Shown here piece by piece: positions 27,371 through 37,202 of a stretch of 64,000 bases of DNA (positions within the stretch are counted from its first letter, which is position 1; every line of letters starts with the position of its first letter). The notes beneath the pieces were generated by a model. The model had not been told where the DNA came from, made no database searches, and saw only the letters and a list, made by a program, of their open reading frames with translations. The stretch covers positions 62,001 to 126,000 of the forward strand of contig JAXLZA010000015.1 of assembly GCA_046351135.1 (NCBI GenBank). The letters run 5' to 3'. The stretch comes from UBA4427 sp046351135 (GTDB taxonomy: Bacteria; Myxococcota_A; UBA9160; UBA4427). The translations under genes were made by a program, and so were the position numbers.

Positions 27371-27766
27371 ATGATCGCCCTCTACCCGACGAAGCCCCAG
27401 GTCGAGGCGCTGCTCGCGAGCCCCGAGAAGGGGCCCGTCGTCATGCTGAATCTGCTGCGCTTCAAGCCGCGGGCGAGCGAGCCGGACGTCGGCCTGAGCG
27501 GGGCCGAAGCCTATCAACGCTATGCCGTCCGGATGCGCGCGCTGGTCGAGGGCCACGGCGGTCGCTTCCTCTGGATCGGGCGGATCGACTCGCAGGTCAT
27601 CGGCGAAGGGGCCGAGGGCTACCAGGTCGCGGCGCTCGTCGAATATCCCTCGCGCCGCGTCTTCGTCGAGCTGGCGACGAGCGCGGAGATGCAGGAGATC
27701 GGGGTCCACCGCGCCGCCGGCCTCGAGGGCCAGTGGCTGCTCGCGACGACGACGATCCCCGGCTGA
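27371..27766 (+). CDS. DUF1330 family protein (dimeric alpha/beta barrel)
   Basis: 131 residues with GAGGAG before the ATG. The start IALYPTKPQVEALLASPEKGPVVMLNLLRFKP and RIDSQVIGEGAEGYQVAALVEYPSRRVFVELATSAEMQEI fit the ferredoxin-like DUF1330/NIPSNAP-like fold, a family of small enzymes of mostly unknown substrate. First gene of the plus-strand cluster that continues with the haloalkane dehalogenase 8 nt downstream. Confidence 0.82.
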   Translation: MIALYPTKPQVEALLASPEKGPVVMLNLLRFKPRASEPDVGLSGAEAYQRYAVRMRALVEGHGGRFLWIGRIDSQVIGEGAEGYQVAALVEYPSRRVFVELATSAEMQEIGVHRAAGLEGQWLLATTTIPG

Positions 27767-27774
27767 GGCACGCG

Positions 27775-28809
27775 ATGGAAGTCCTGCGGACCCCGGACGA
27801 GCGCTTCGCGAACCTGCCGGACTGGCCGTACCCGCCGCGGAGCGTCGACGTGCCCGACGGCGAGGGCGGCGCGCTGCGCATGGGCTACGTCGACGTGGCG
27901 CCGGCCGCGGGCGAGGCGAGACGACCGGGCGTCGTCCTCTGCCTCCACGGCCAGCCGACCTGGTCCTACCTCTACCGCAAGCTGATCCCGATCTTCGTCG
28001 CCGCGGGTCATCGCGTCGTCGCCCCCGACCTCGTGGGCTTCGGCCGCTCCGACAAGCCGACGCGCGCCGCGGACTACAGCTACGCGCGCCACGTCGCCTG
28101 GCTCGAGGCCTTCGTCGAGGCCCTCGATCTGCGCGAGATCGACCTCGTCTGCCAGGACTGGGGCGGGCTGCTCGGCCTGCGCGTCGTCGCGGCGCATCCC
28201 GAGCGATTCGCCCGCGTGCTCGCCACGAATACCGGCCTGCCCGACGCCCAGGGCATCCCCGTCGAGGCCGCCCCGGTGCTGCGTGCGCTCTACGCGAAGC
28301 TCCCCGTCCCGACCACGATGCGCGAGGTCGCCGCCGGCTTCCTCGAGGGCCCGAAGAGCGGGACGCCCGCCTTCATGTTCTGGCAGAAGCACTGCGCCGA
28401 ATCGCCCCGCTTCACGCCGCAGGACGTGATGCGCGCGATGTGTCCGCGGCTCTCCGAGGCGGAGATCGCCGCGTACGCCGCGCCGTTCCCCGACGAGCGC
28501 TTCCTCGCCGGCGCGCGGCGCTTCCCGACGCTCGTCCCGATCCTCCCCGACGACGTCGCGATCCCCGACAACCGCCGCGCCTGGGAGGCCCTCGGCCGCT
28601 TCGAGAAGCCCTTCCGCACCGCGTTCACCGACGCCGACCCGGTCACGCGGGGCATGCACGTGCGCTTCCAGAGCGACGTGCCGGGCGCCGCGGGCCAGCC
28701 CCACGCGACGATCCGAGGCGCCGGCCACTTCGTCCAGGAGGACGCGGGGCCCGAGCTCGCCCGCATCGCCCTCGACTTCTTCGACGACCGCACGCCCGCC
28801 GATCGCTAG
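27775..28809 (+). CDS. haloalkane dehalogenase-like alpha/beta hydrolase (HLD-I type)
   Basis: 344 residues. Oxyanion loop HGQPTWSYLYRKLIPIF, then APDLVGFGRSDKP and the nucleophile elbow VCQDWGGLLGLR, where Asp replaces Ser as in haloalkane dehalogenases and epoxide hydrolases. The catalytic His is in GAGHFVQEDAG near residue 323. The VCQDWGG and HGQPTW wording matches the DhlA/DhmA (HLD-I) subfamily best. Cytoplasmic, hydrolyses a carbon-halogen bond to an alcohol if the assignment is right; an epoxide hydrolase is the alternative. Coupled to the DUF1330 gene (8-nt gap, GAGG). Confidence 0.85.
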   Translation: MEVLRTPDERFANLPDWPYPPRSVDVPDGEGGALRMGYVDVAPAAGEARRPGVVLCLHGQPTWSYLYRKLIPIFVAAGHRVVAPDLVGFGRSDKPTRAADYSYARHVAWLEAFVEALDLREIDLVCQDWGGLLGLRVVAAHPERFARVLATNTGLPDAQGIPVEAAPVLRALYAKLPVPTTMREVAAGFLEGPKSGTPAFMFWQKHCAESPRFTPQDVMRAMCPRLSEAEIAAYAAPFPDERFLAGARRFPTLVPILPDDVAIPDNRRAWEALGRFEKPFRTAFTDADPVTRGMHVRFQSDVPGAAGQPHATIRGAGHFVQEDAGPELARIALDFFDDRTPADR

Positions 28810-28874
28810 ACCGGCGCCTCGACGTGCGCCTCCGCAATCGTTATCCATCCCACACCGCCGAACAGGAGATCGCC

Positions 28875-29423
28875 ATGGCTTCCCCGCGCCCGAAGAACGA
28901 GAAACGCCGCATCATGAAGTACCGCGAGACGCCGCTGCCGAAGGCCGACGATCTCGAGGCGAACGTCCGCTGGCTGCGCGACCGCGAGATCATCAAGAAC
29001 CTCTATCGACGTTATGCGTACGGCGTCGACTCGATCGACTTCGACCTCGTCCGCTCGGTCTTCCATCCCGACTGCGTCGTCGACGGAACCCTCGAGGGCG
29101 GCAACCTCGACGACTATCTCAAGGGTCTCGAGGACGCGATGGACCAGTGGGACGCGACGATGCACTTCGTCGGAAACCAGTACGTCGAGATCGACGGCGA
29201 TCGCGGCTTCGTCGAGTCCTGGGTCCTCGGCTACCACATGGAGGCGCCCGACAGCCCGATCGATCATCTCGTGCTCGCGCTCCGCTACCAGGACGAGGTC
29301 GTGCGCGTCGGCGACGACTGGAAGGTGATCCACCGCAAGACCTCGAAGCAGTGGCACACGGGCCCGTTCCCGCGGCCGACGATCGGGCCGCCGTCGTATC
29401 CGCGGCCGTCGAGGGCGAAGTGA
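28875..29423 (+). CDS. SnoaL-like (NTF2-fold) protein
   Basis: 182 residues with AGGAG before the ATG. The segment LRDREIIKNLYRRYAYGVDSIDFDLVRSVFHPDCVVDGTLEGG followed by TMHFVGNQYVEIDGDRGFVESWVLGYHME and VRVGDDWKVIHRKTSKQWHTG is the SnoaL-like polyketide-cyclase fold, often an isomerase, dehydratase or ring-hydroxylating accessory in aromatic and steroid pathways. Its stop overlaps the monooxygenase start (TGATG), so they are coupled. A second SnoaL-like gene of different sequence is at 61242. Confidence 0.83.
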   Translation: MASPRPKNEKRRIMKYRETPLPKADDLEANVRWLRDREIIKNLYRRYAYGVDSIDFDLVRSVFHPDCVVDGTLEGGNLDDYLKGLEDAMDQWDATMHFVGNQYVEIDGDRGFVESWVLGYHMEAPDSPIDHLVLALRYQDEVVRVGDDWKVIHRKTSKQWHTGPFPRPTIGPPSYPRPSRAK

Positions 29424-30994
29424 TGCAGGGCGGGCTCGACCACGAGGTGGTGATCGTCGGCTCCGGATTCTCCGGGATCGGAGCGGCGGTCGCGCTTCGG
29501 AAGATGGGCATCGAGGACTTCGTCCTGCTCGAGCGGGAGAAGGCCTTCGGCGGGACCTGGGTCCAGCACGCCTATCCCGGCCTCGAGATCGACATGCCCT
29601 TCTTCGTCTACTCGTATCCCTTCGAGCCGCGCTGGAGCTGGAGCCAGCTCTACCCGACGGGCGACGAGTACGCCGACTACACGCGCTTCTGCGCCGACAA
29701 GTACGACGTGACCCGGCGAATCCGCTGCGGCTGCGGCGTGAAGGAGGCGCGCTGGGACGAGGCGGCGAAGGTCTGGCGGACGACCCTCGAGAGCGGCGAG
29801 ACGCTGGTCTCCCGCTACCTCGTCTCCGCGACGGGCCTGCTCGTCGTCCCGAAGCTCCCCGAAATCGAAGGCATCTCGGACTTCGAAGGCAAGCTGATCC
29901 ACACCGCGCGCTGGGACCACGACTACGACCTCGCCGGCAAGCGCGTCGCGGTGATCGGAACCGGGGCGACCTCGATCCAGCTCGTCCCGGCGATCGCCGA
30001 TCGCGTCGCCCGCATCGACCTCTACCAGCGCACGCCGATCTGGCTGATGCCGAAGCCGAACCCGAAGCTCTCCCCCGGCTTCCAACGGCTGCTCCGGACC
30101 GTCCCGTTCACGCAGCGCCTGATGCGCTGGGCGATGAACCTGCTCGTCGAGGTCGTCTTCGGTCTCGGCTTCATCCGCTACAAGACCCATCCGGGGGTCT
30201 TCCGCTTCATCGAGAAGAAGCTCGCCGAGTTCATCCGGCAGGAGATCCCGGATCCGGGCCTGCAGCAGAAGCTGACCCCGAAGTACGCCTACTTCTGCAA
30301 GCGCCCCAGCTTCTCGAATACCTTCTACGCCTCGCTGCGGCGGCCGAACGTCGAGCTCGTGACGGACCCGATCGCGCGGGTCACGAAGCGCGGAATCGTG
30401 ACCGCCGACGGCAAGGAGCGCGAGGTCGACGCGCTCGTCTGTGCGACGGGCTATCAGGTCTTCAACCGCAAATGCGTCCCGGGCTACGAGCTGATCGGCC
30501 GCGGCGGCGTCAATCTCGGCGAGCTCTGGGAGACGCAGCGCTTCCAGGCCTACGAGGGTGCGACCGTTCCCGGCTTCCCGAACCTCTTCCTCTTCATGGG
30601 CCCGTACTCGACCGCGGGGCTGTCGTACTTCACGATGATCGACGTCGAGAGCAAGCACCTGACCCGCTGCCTCGCCGAGGCGAAGCGACGGCGGACGAAC
30701 TACTTCGAGGTCCGCCGCGAGGCCCACGAACGCGACCTCGCGAAGGTCCGCCGCCGGGCCGAGCAGACCGTCTTCGCCGGCAACAACTGCGCGGGCTCGA
30801 ACAGCTACTACGTCGACGCCTGGGGCGACGCGCCGGGCATCCGGCCGGTGACGGGCTTCGAGCACTGGCTCAACAGCCGGCTCTTCCCGCTCTCGGACTA
30901 CGCGTTCGAGCCGATCTCCGGCCCTGCCTCCGCGCCGGCACCCGGCCCGGTGTCCCGTCCGTCCTCCGAGCCGGCGCGGGCGAGCGTCCACTGA
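29423..30994 (+). CDS. flavin-containing monooxygenase, Baeyer-Villiger type
   Basis: 523 residues, FAD/NADPH enzyme. First Rossmann motif GSGFSG at residues 13-18, then GGTWVQHAYPGLEIDMP. The fingerprint FEGKLIHTARWD (about residue 154) fits the Baeyer-Villiger FxGxxxHxxxW pattern with Asp at the last position, and the NADPH Rossmann GTGATS follows near 179. The C-terminal region FMGPYSTAGLSYFTMIDVE is typical of this group. It probably inserts oxygen into a ketone to give an ester or lactone. The last about 30 residues are Pro/Ala/Ser-rich. The gene overlaps both neighbours by one base (TGATG). Confidence 0.9.
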   Translation: MQGGLDHEVVIVGSGFSGIGAAVALRKMGIEDFVLLEREKAFGGTWVQHAYPGLEIDMPFFVYSYPFEPRWSWSQLYPTGDEYADYTRFCADKYDVTRRIRCGCGVKEARWDEAAKVWRTTLESGETLVSRYLVSATGLLVVPKLPEIEGISDFEGKLIHTARWDHDYDLAGKRVAVIGTGATSIQLVPAIADRVARIDLYQRTPIWLMPKPNPKLSPGFQRLLRTVPFTQRLMRWAMNLLVEVVFGLGFIRYKTHPGVFRFIEKKLAEFIRQEIPDPGLQQKLTPKYAYFCKRPSFSNTFYASLRRPNVELVTDPIARVTKRGIVTADGKEREVDALVCATGYQVFNRKCVPGYELIGRGGVNLGELWETQRFQAYEGATVPGFPNLFLFMGPYSTAGLSYFTMIDVESKHLTRCLAEAKRRRTNYFEVRREAHERDLAKVRRRAEQTVFAGNNCAGSNSYYVDAWGDAPGIRPVTGFEHWLNSRLFPLSDYAFEPISGPASAPAPGPVSRPSSEPARASVH

Positions 30995-32172
30995 TGTCGA
31001 CCTCGGACGACTTCGACGCCGACGTCCTGATCGCCGAGGCCCGTCGCCGGACGGGCCTCGAGGACCTCGGGGATCCGCGCTTCCGCGAGCCGCTGGAGCA
31101 CCTGCTCTATTCCCTCGAGCACGAGGCGAAGCTCAACGCGGCTGGTCGCGCGGCGCAGCGCGAGCGCGTGATCGGCAACCTCGTGACCCGGCTGACCGCC
31201 GAGGCCCTGATCCAGGACCACCCCGAGATCCTCGACGAACGGATCGTGGCGCCCCTCGTGATCGTCGGCCCGACTCGCTCGGGAACGACGCGCCTCCATC
31301 GCATGCTCTCCGCGGACCCGCGCCACTTCACCGTGCTGTGGTGGGAGAATCGCCGGCCCGTCCCCTACCCCGACAGCGACTGGCGGCGCGACGATCCGCG
31401 CATCGACGAAGCACGCGAGGAGGTTCGGCAGGTCCTGACGGCGGCGCCCCAGATGAAATCGATCCATCCCTGGGATCCCGTCGGGCCCGACGAGGACGCG
31501 CTGCTCTGCGAGCACGCGTTCCTGTCCTACGTGGCGGAGTCGAGCGTCCACGTGCCCTCCTACCGCGACTGGATGCAGGACACCGACGTCACGCCAGCCT
31601 ACGAGTTCCTCGCGCGCATGCTGCAGATCCTGCAGTGGCAGAAGAAGGAGCGCGGCGAGCGCGGCGAGCGCTGGGTGCTCAAGACGCCGCAGCACCTCGG
31701 CTTCATCGAGACCTTCTGCCGCGTCTTTCCGGACGCCCGCGTCGTGCAGACCCACCGCGATCCGCTCTCGGCGGTGCCCTCGGCGGCGAGCATGTACACC
31801 ACGCTCTGGGAGATCGGCTCGGACGACGTCGACCATGCGGCGGGCGGCCGGCAGTGCCGCGATCGGCTCGAGCTCGACCTCGCGCGCTGCCTCGCCTTCC
31901 GCGCGCGGGGGGAGGAGGCGCGCTTCTTCGACCTCTGGTTCGACGAGATGGAGCGCGACTCGATCGGTCCCGTCGAGCGGCTCTACGCCTGGCTCGGCAC
32001 GCCCTTCCTGCCCGAGACGCGCCGCCTGCTCGAGCGCTGGCTCGTCGACAACGCCCGCGAGAAGCGGCCGCCCCATCGCTACACGTTCGAGACCTTCGGG
32101 CTCTCGAAGGACGACCTTGAGCGGCGCTTCGCCGACTACCGGGAACGATTCATCCTGCCACGGCGCAGGTGA
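30994..32172 (+). CDS. sulfotransferase family protein
   Basis: 392 residues. The 5'-phosphosulfate-binding loop VGPTRSGTTRLHRML lies near residues 92-106, and the 3'-phosphate motif region RVVQTHRDPLSAVPSAASM near 250. WVLKTPQHLGFIETF is a family hallmark of the Sulfotransfer_3 group abundant in actinobacteria and uncultured deltaproteobacteria. It would move sulfonate from PAPS to an alcohol or phenol, the reverse of the nearby sulfatases. Starts on the final bases of the monooxygenase gene. Substrate unknown. Confidence 0.87.
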   Translation: MSTSDDFDADVLIAEARRRTGLEDLGDPRFREPLEHLLYSLEHEAKLNAAGRAAQRERVIGNLVTRLTAEALIQDHPEILDERIVAPLVIVGPTRSGTTRLHRMLSADPRHFTVLWWENRRPVPYPDSDWRRDDPRIDEAREEVRQVLTAAPQMKSIHPWDPVGPDEDALLCEHAFLSYVAESSVHVPSYRDWMQDTDVTPAYEFLARMLQILQWQKKERGERGERWVLKTPQHLGFIETFCRVFPDARVVQTHRDPLSAVPSAASMYTTLWEIGSDDVDHAAGGRQCRDRLELDLARCLAFRARGEEARFFDLWFDEMERDSIGPVERLYAWLGTPFLPETRRLLERWLVDNAREKRPPHRYTFETFGLSKDDLERRFADYRERFILPRRR

Positions 32173-32185
32173 GGAGCAGGAGAGC

Positions 32186-32944
32186 ATGGGAAAGCTGACC
32201 GGAAAGGTGGCCCTCGTGACGGGGGCGGGCCAGGGACTCGGCCGCGGCATGGCGCTCGAGCTGGCGCGCGACGGGGCCTCGATCGTCATCGCCGAGATGA
32301 ACCCCGAGACCGGCCGTCGCACCGCGGCCGAGATCGAGGCGCTCGGCAACCGCGCCATCTCGATCGTGACCGACGTCTGTCGCCGCGAGCAGGTGAACGC
32401 CACCGTCGCCGCCGCGGAGAAGGCGTTCGGGACGATCGACATCCTCGTCAACAACGCGCAGATCCAGCGCCAGCAGGTCAACTTCGAGGACACGAGCGAC
32501 GACGACATGCAGGTCGTCCTCGGCTCCGGCCTGATGGGGACCTTCTACTTCATGCAGGCCTGCTTCCCGCTGCTGCGCCGCCGCGGCGGCAAGGTCGTCA
32601 ACGTCGCCTCCGCCGCCGGCCTCGTCGGCTACGCGGGCTGGGCCTCGTACGCGGTCGCGAAGGAAGGCATCCGCGCGCTGACGAAGGTCGCGGCCCACGA
32701 GTGGGGCAAGCACAAGATCAACATCAATGCGATCTGCCCGCTCTCGCTGACGCCGAGCATGAAGGAGTGGAGCACGAACAACCCCGAGCTCGCGAAGATC
32801 ATGATCGACTCGATCCCGCTCGGTCATTTCGGGGACCCGGAGAAGGACATCGGCCGCGCCGTCGCCTTCCTCGCCGGCCCCGACTCGGACTTCATCACCG
32901 GCATGACCATGATGGTCGACGGCGGCCAGACCATCCTGCACTGA
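32186..32944 (+). CDS. short-chain dehydrogenase/reductase
   Basis: 252 residues, classical SDR. Cofactor loop TGAGQGLG at residues 13-20, NNAQ in place of NNAG, Ser in NVASAAGL, catalytic YAVAK near 155-159, and a C-terminal FITGMTMMVDGGQTI. NAD(P)-dependent oxidation or reduction of a hydroxyl/carbonyl. GAGGAGCAGGAG precedes the start, 13 nt after the sulfotransferase stop. Last gene of the catabolic run; a hairpin follows. Confidence 0.92.
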   Translation: MGKLTGKVALVTGAGQGLGRGMALELARDGASIVIAEMNPETGRRTAAEIEALGNRAISIVTDVCRREQVNATVAAAEKAFGTIDILVNNAQIQRQQVNFEDTSDDDMQVVLGSGLMGTFYFMQACFPLLRRRGGKVVNVASAAGLVGYAGWASYAVAKEGIRALTKVAAHEWGKHKININAICPLSLTPSMKEWSTNNPELAKIMIDSIPLGHFGDPEKDIGRAVAFLAGPDSDFITGMTMMVDGGQTILH

Positions 32945-32949
32945 GACGC

Positions 32950-32983
32950 GATCCCGTCGAAGCACCGCCGATCGACCGGGATC
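32950..32983. terminator. bidirectional terminator-like hairpin
   Basis: GATCCCGTCG pairs with CGACCGGGATC with one bulged C, between the convergent SDR and HExxH genes, starting 5 nt after the SDR stop. No T-run on either side. Confidence 0.5.
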
Positions 32984-32991
32984 CCTCCGAT

Positions 32992-34029
32992 TCAGCCGCC
33001 CCGCCCTGGCGCCGTCCAGAGGAGCTTCTTCAAGGCGGACACCTCGTCGGGGATCGAGTCGAGCTGCTCGAGCGCCTCGCGCAGATAGCGGCGCGGGCTC
33101 GGGTCGAGGTGGGCCAGCGCCGTCGACGGATCGACCCCGTGGACCCGGAGGAAGAGCGCGAGGGCGAAGGCCAGGGTGTCCTCGGGCAGATAGCCGTGGG
33201 TCGTGGTCCGCCAGCTTGCCCACTGCCCGTCGAAATCCTGCCGGAAGTCGAAGGCCGCGTTGCACAGGAAGATCCCGAAGCCGAGAAAGACGGCCGCGAG
33301 ATCGGTCATCGGCTCCTCGAGGTCCTCGCCGCCGGGCGGCTCGGCGTCGACGCCGTCGAGGAGGCCGTGGGCGAGCTCGTGGGCGAAGATCGCGACGAGG
33401 ACCTCCGGCTGCGCGACGAGCTGCGGGTCGTAGGTGATCGTCGGCATCGCGTCGGGATCGTCGGGATCCTCCGGCGCGCGATAGGTCCCGACCGGCTGCC
33501 CGTCGATCTCGAACAGCACGAGATTCGCCGCGAAGCGGTCGACGACGGCAGCCTCCCGTGCCTCGAGGGCGCAGTCCCAGTCCGAGAGACCCGCATGGCG
33601 CTTGCACGCCTCGAAGAGCCGGCGGGCGCGGCACGCCTCCGTCTCCATCTCGGTTTCCGTCTCCGACTCCGATTCCGGTCGAGCCCGCTCCGCGTCCGCC
33701 GCCTCCCCGAAGAACTCGGCATCGACGGGCTCGAGCAGCCGCGTGCGCAGAGCATGCCCTGCGTCACCGAGATGCGTCAGGAACCAGCGATGCGCGTCGA
33801 GGATCCAGCCCGCCTCGCGGGCGGAGAGAAGCGGCGGGGACTGCCAGCGCCGGGCCACGAAGCCGGCGCGCCCTTCGATCCGCCGACCCGCCCCGTCGGG
33901 CGGATCGTAGAGCGGAACCGACTCGACGAAGGGCGACCGGCAGATCGGACATCGTGAGCGATCGAGCCCGCGCTCGACGATCGCTTCCGACTCCATCCGC
34001 TCGCGACAGCGCACGTCGGAACAGACCAT
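32992..34029 (-). CDS. putative zinc metalloprotease-like protein (HExxH), unknown family
   Basis: 345 residues, not recognised. An N-terminal CRER...CPICRSPFVES resembles a small zinc knuckle. An acidic low-complexity run of Ser/Glu/Thr (ESESETETEMETE) sits near residues 118-130. The body has LVAIFAHELAHGLLDGVD (about 217), a classical HExxH zincin helix, and EPMTDLAAVFLGFGIFLCNA about 25 residues later, where Glu or Asp could be the third ligand. No signal peptide, so probably cytoplasmic. It has no Shine-Dalgarno; TAGACT stands 6 nt before the ATG. Confidence 0.65.
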   Translation of the reverse strand: MVCSDVRCRERMESEAIVERGLDRSRCPICRSPFVESVPLYDPPDGAGRRIEGRAGFVARRWQSPPLLSAREAGWILDAHRWFLTHLGDAGHALRTRLLEPVDAEFFGEAADAERARPESESETETEMETEACRARRLFEACKRHAGLSDWDCALEAREAAVVDRFAANLVLFEIDGQPVGTYRAPEDPDDPDAMPTITYDPQLVAQPEVLVAIFAHELAHGLLDGVDAEPPGGEDLEEPMTDLAAVFLGFGIFLCNAAFDFRQDFDGQWASWRTTTHGYLPEDTLAFALALFLRVHGVDPSTALAHLDPSPRRYLREALEQLDSIPDEVSALKKLLWTAPGRGG

Positions 34030-34035
34030 CTCGCG

Positions 34036-34041
34036 AGTCTA
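34036..34041 (-). promoter_or_regulatory. putative leaderless -10 element (TAGACT)
   Basis: TAGACT-CGCGAG-ATG on the minus strand gives the same hexamer and 6-nt spacing as at 20690. No clear -35 is visible upstream. Confidence 0.45.
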
Positions 34042-34247
34042 GAGGCCCGATCGCGTCCCGCTCGTGCGAACGTCCATCCTGCGCCTGACCCGGCCTCAGA
34101 GCGCGCTCCACGGCCCCGCGACGTCCGATACGAAACGCCTCGTTCCCCTCGACGTCCCCTCGACGGTCCCGCGAATTCGCCGCATACGCCGCCCCGGCCC
34201 CATCGGACGGGCCGACCCGTCGGCGAGCCGTTCACGCGGCGCACCGT

Positions 34248-35080
<833 letters not shown>

Positions 35081-35084
<4 letters not shown>

Positions 35085-35680
35085 CGCGTCGCGAAGCGCA
35101 GCGCGTCGTCGGGCCAGGGCGCGGCCGTCTCGATCGCGGGCAGCACGTGGTCGACGTGGTCGACGGCCTGCCACATCTCGAGGTGGGCCTCGCTCATGAA
35201 GCGCTCGTCGACGCTGCTCCTGAGCAACGCGAACAGCGGATCGTAGAACCCGCCCTGGTTCACGATCACGATCGGATGGCGGAAGAGCCCGAGCCGCTTC
35301 GCCGTCAGCGCCTCGAAGAGCTCTTCGAAGGTCCCCGAGCCGCCGGGCAGCGTCACGATCGCGTCGGCCAGGGCGAGCATCTCGCGCTTGCGCTGCTGCA
35401 TGTCCTCGACGAGGCGCAGCTCGCTGATCCCCGTATGGGCCCACTCCCGCTCGCGCATGAAGCGGGGGATGATGCCGACGACGCGGCCCCCCTCGGCCAG
35501 GGCGGCGTCCGCCAGGGCGCCCATCGAGCCGACGGCGCCGCCGCCGTACACGACGGTGTCGCCGTTGCGGGCGATCGAGCGGCCCAGCGCGGCCGCGGCT
35601 TCGTGGAAGGCGGGGTCGCAGCTCCCGCTCGAGGCACAGAAGACGAGGACGTGGCGTCCCCGGTTGACGGCATCCGACAT
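35081..35680 (-). CDS. LOG-family phosphoribohydrolase (TIGR00730)
   Basis: 199 residues. LOG proteins release nucleobases from nucleoside 5'-monophosphates (cytokinin-activating in plants, general AMP/CMP-type activity in bacteria). Signature PGGSGTFEELFEAL near residue 110 and an N-terminal CASSGSCDPAF plus VYGGGAVGSMGALADAAL complete the fold. Length and motifs are standard. Overlaps aat by 4 nt. No Shine-Dalgarno is obvious. Confidence 0.92.
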
Positions 35681-35972
35681 CGGCCGTAGGGTTGCTGCTC
35701 CAGGTTCGAACGCAAGGGGTTGATTTCAGGCGCTTGCAGACCCTCGGACCCGCCCGGCCAGAAGGCCCGGGCTCCCGCCGAGTGCTAAGCGCCCGCCTCC
35801 GGTCTTCTGTCCTGCGCCGCCGTCCGCCCTGCGGACGGCAGCGCGTCGAGCAGAAGGTCACCGAGGGCAAATCGAAGATCCGAACGAGGGATTCGCGCTT
35901 GCGCCGCCGAGGCGCACCCCGCGCGGTGCATCAGGTCGTCTGCTCGCGCTCCGGCGCGGGCGCGGAGGATTC
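35681..35972. other. divergent intergenic region with hairpin upstream of metZ
   Basis: 292 bp without a gene between the LOG gene and metZ. A tight hairpin CCGTCCGC-CCT-GCGGACGG lies at 35820-35838. I looked for SAM-type riboswitches, which often precede metZ, and for a tRNA (GGTTCGAAC at 35703 resembles a T-loop), but neither is supported. GGAGGA just before metZ is its ribosome binding site. Confidence 0.5.
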
Positions 35973-37169
35973 ATGTCCGAGCTGCCGAAGGAACCGAGCA
36001 ATCGCGGAAGCGCCACGAGCTCCGTCCACGCGGGCGAGCTGCGTCAGCAGGAAGCCAACGCGATCACGACGCCGATCTACCAGACCTCGACCTTCTGGTT
36101 CCGCAACTCGAAGGAGGTCACCGACTACCAGGAAGGCAAGAGCCAGCGCGAAGAGTACGGGCGCTACGGCAACCCGACCTGGCGCGCCGTCGAGCGCAAG
36201 GTCTCGGCGCTCGAGGGCGGCGAGGAGTCGATCCTGTTCGCGTCGGGCATGTGTGCCGCGACGACGACCTTCATGGCGCTGCTGCCCGAGAACAGCCATC
36301 TCATCGTGACGAGCGACTGCTATCGCCGGACGCGGCAGTTCATCAACCAGTTCCTCTCGCGCATGGGCGTCGAGACGACGGTGATCGAGCCGGGCAATCT
36401 CGCGGCCTTCGAGGCGGCGATCCGGCCCAACACGAAGCTCTTCTTCACCGAGTCGCCGACGAACCCCTACCTGCGCGTCATCGACGTTCCGGCGTTCGTG
36501 AACGCGGCCCACGCCCGCGGCGTCAAGGTCATCATCGACTCGACCTTCGCGACGCCCGTCAACCATCGCCCGCTCGCCGACGGCGCCGATCTCGTGCTCC
36601 ACAGCGCGACCAAGTATCTCGGCGGCCACAACGACCTGCTCGCCGGCACGCTGACGGGCCCGAAGGAGATGATCGAGCCCGTCCGCAAGGCGTTAGGCGT
36701 CCTCGGCGGCATCATCGACAGCCACGCCGCCTGGCTGCTGCTGCGCGGCATCAAGACCCTCGACATCCGCATGGAGCGCCACAACGCGAACGGCATGGCG
36801 ATCGCGCGCTACCTCGAAGCCCATCCCAAGATCAAGCAGGTCTGGTATCCCGGCCTCGCGTCCCATCCCGACCATGGCGTCGCGATCCGCCAGATGAAGG
36901 GCTTCGGCGGCGTCGTGACCTTCGAGATCGACACGGATCTCGCCGGCGCCATGCGCTTCATCGACTCGACGACGATCCCGTATCAGGCGCCGAGCCTCGG
37001 CGGCGTCGAGAGCCTGATCGAGCTGCCCGTGACGATGTCGTTCTGGGACGTCCCGAAGGAGAAGCGCCTCGAGCTCGGCATCAAGGACAGCCTGGTTCGC
37101 TTCGCCGCGGGCATCGAGAACGCGGCGGACCTGCTCGCGGATCTGGAGCAGGCGCTGGCGAAGGTGTGA
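35973..37169 (+). CDS. metZ: O-succinylhomoserine sulfhydrylase (cystathionine-gamma-synthase-type PLP enzyme)
   Basis: 398 residues, standard size. PLP enzyme of the Cys/Met metabolism family: YGRYGNPTWRAVERKVSALEGGEESILFASGM, DSTFATPVNHRPLADGADLVLHSATKYLGGHND with the Schiff-base Lys in SATKYLGGH (about residue 212), and PSLGGVESLIELP. The MetZ subgroup forms homocysteine directly from O-succinylhomoserine and sulfide; MetB- or MetY-like activity cannot be excluded by eye. GGAGGA is well placed before the ATG. Monocistronic, convergent with the ars operon. Confidence 0.9.
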   Translation: MSELPKEPSNRGSATSSVHAGELRQQEANAITTPIYQTSTFWFRNSKEVTDYQEGKSQREEYGRYGNPTWRAVERKVSALEGGEESILFASGMCAATTTFMALLPENSHLIVTSDCYRRTRQFINQFLSRMGVETTVIEPGNLAAFEAAIRPNTKLFFTESPTNPYLRVIDVPAFVNAAHARGVKVIIDSTFATPVNHRPLADGADLVLHSATKYLGGHNDLLAGTLTGPKEMIEPVRKALGVLGGIIDSHAAWLLLRGIKTLDIRMERHNANGMAIARYLEAHPKIKQVWYPGLASHPDHGVAIRQMKGFGGVVTFEIDTDLAGAMRFIDSTTIPYQAPSLGGVESLIELPVTMSFWDVPKEKRLELGIKDSLVRFAAGIENAADLLADLEQALAKV

Positions 37170-37202
37170 GGGCGTTCCCGGGCTGCGTCTCCGCTGGCCG
37201 CG

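Noticed and set aside
35700..35720. GGTTCGAAC resembling the T-loop of a tRNA
   Set aside because: The bases on either side do not pair as a T-arm, and no acceptor or anticodon arm could be found nearby on either strand.
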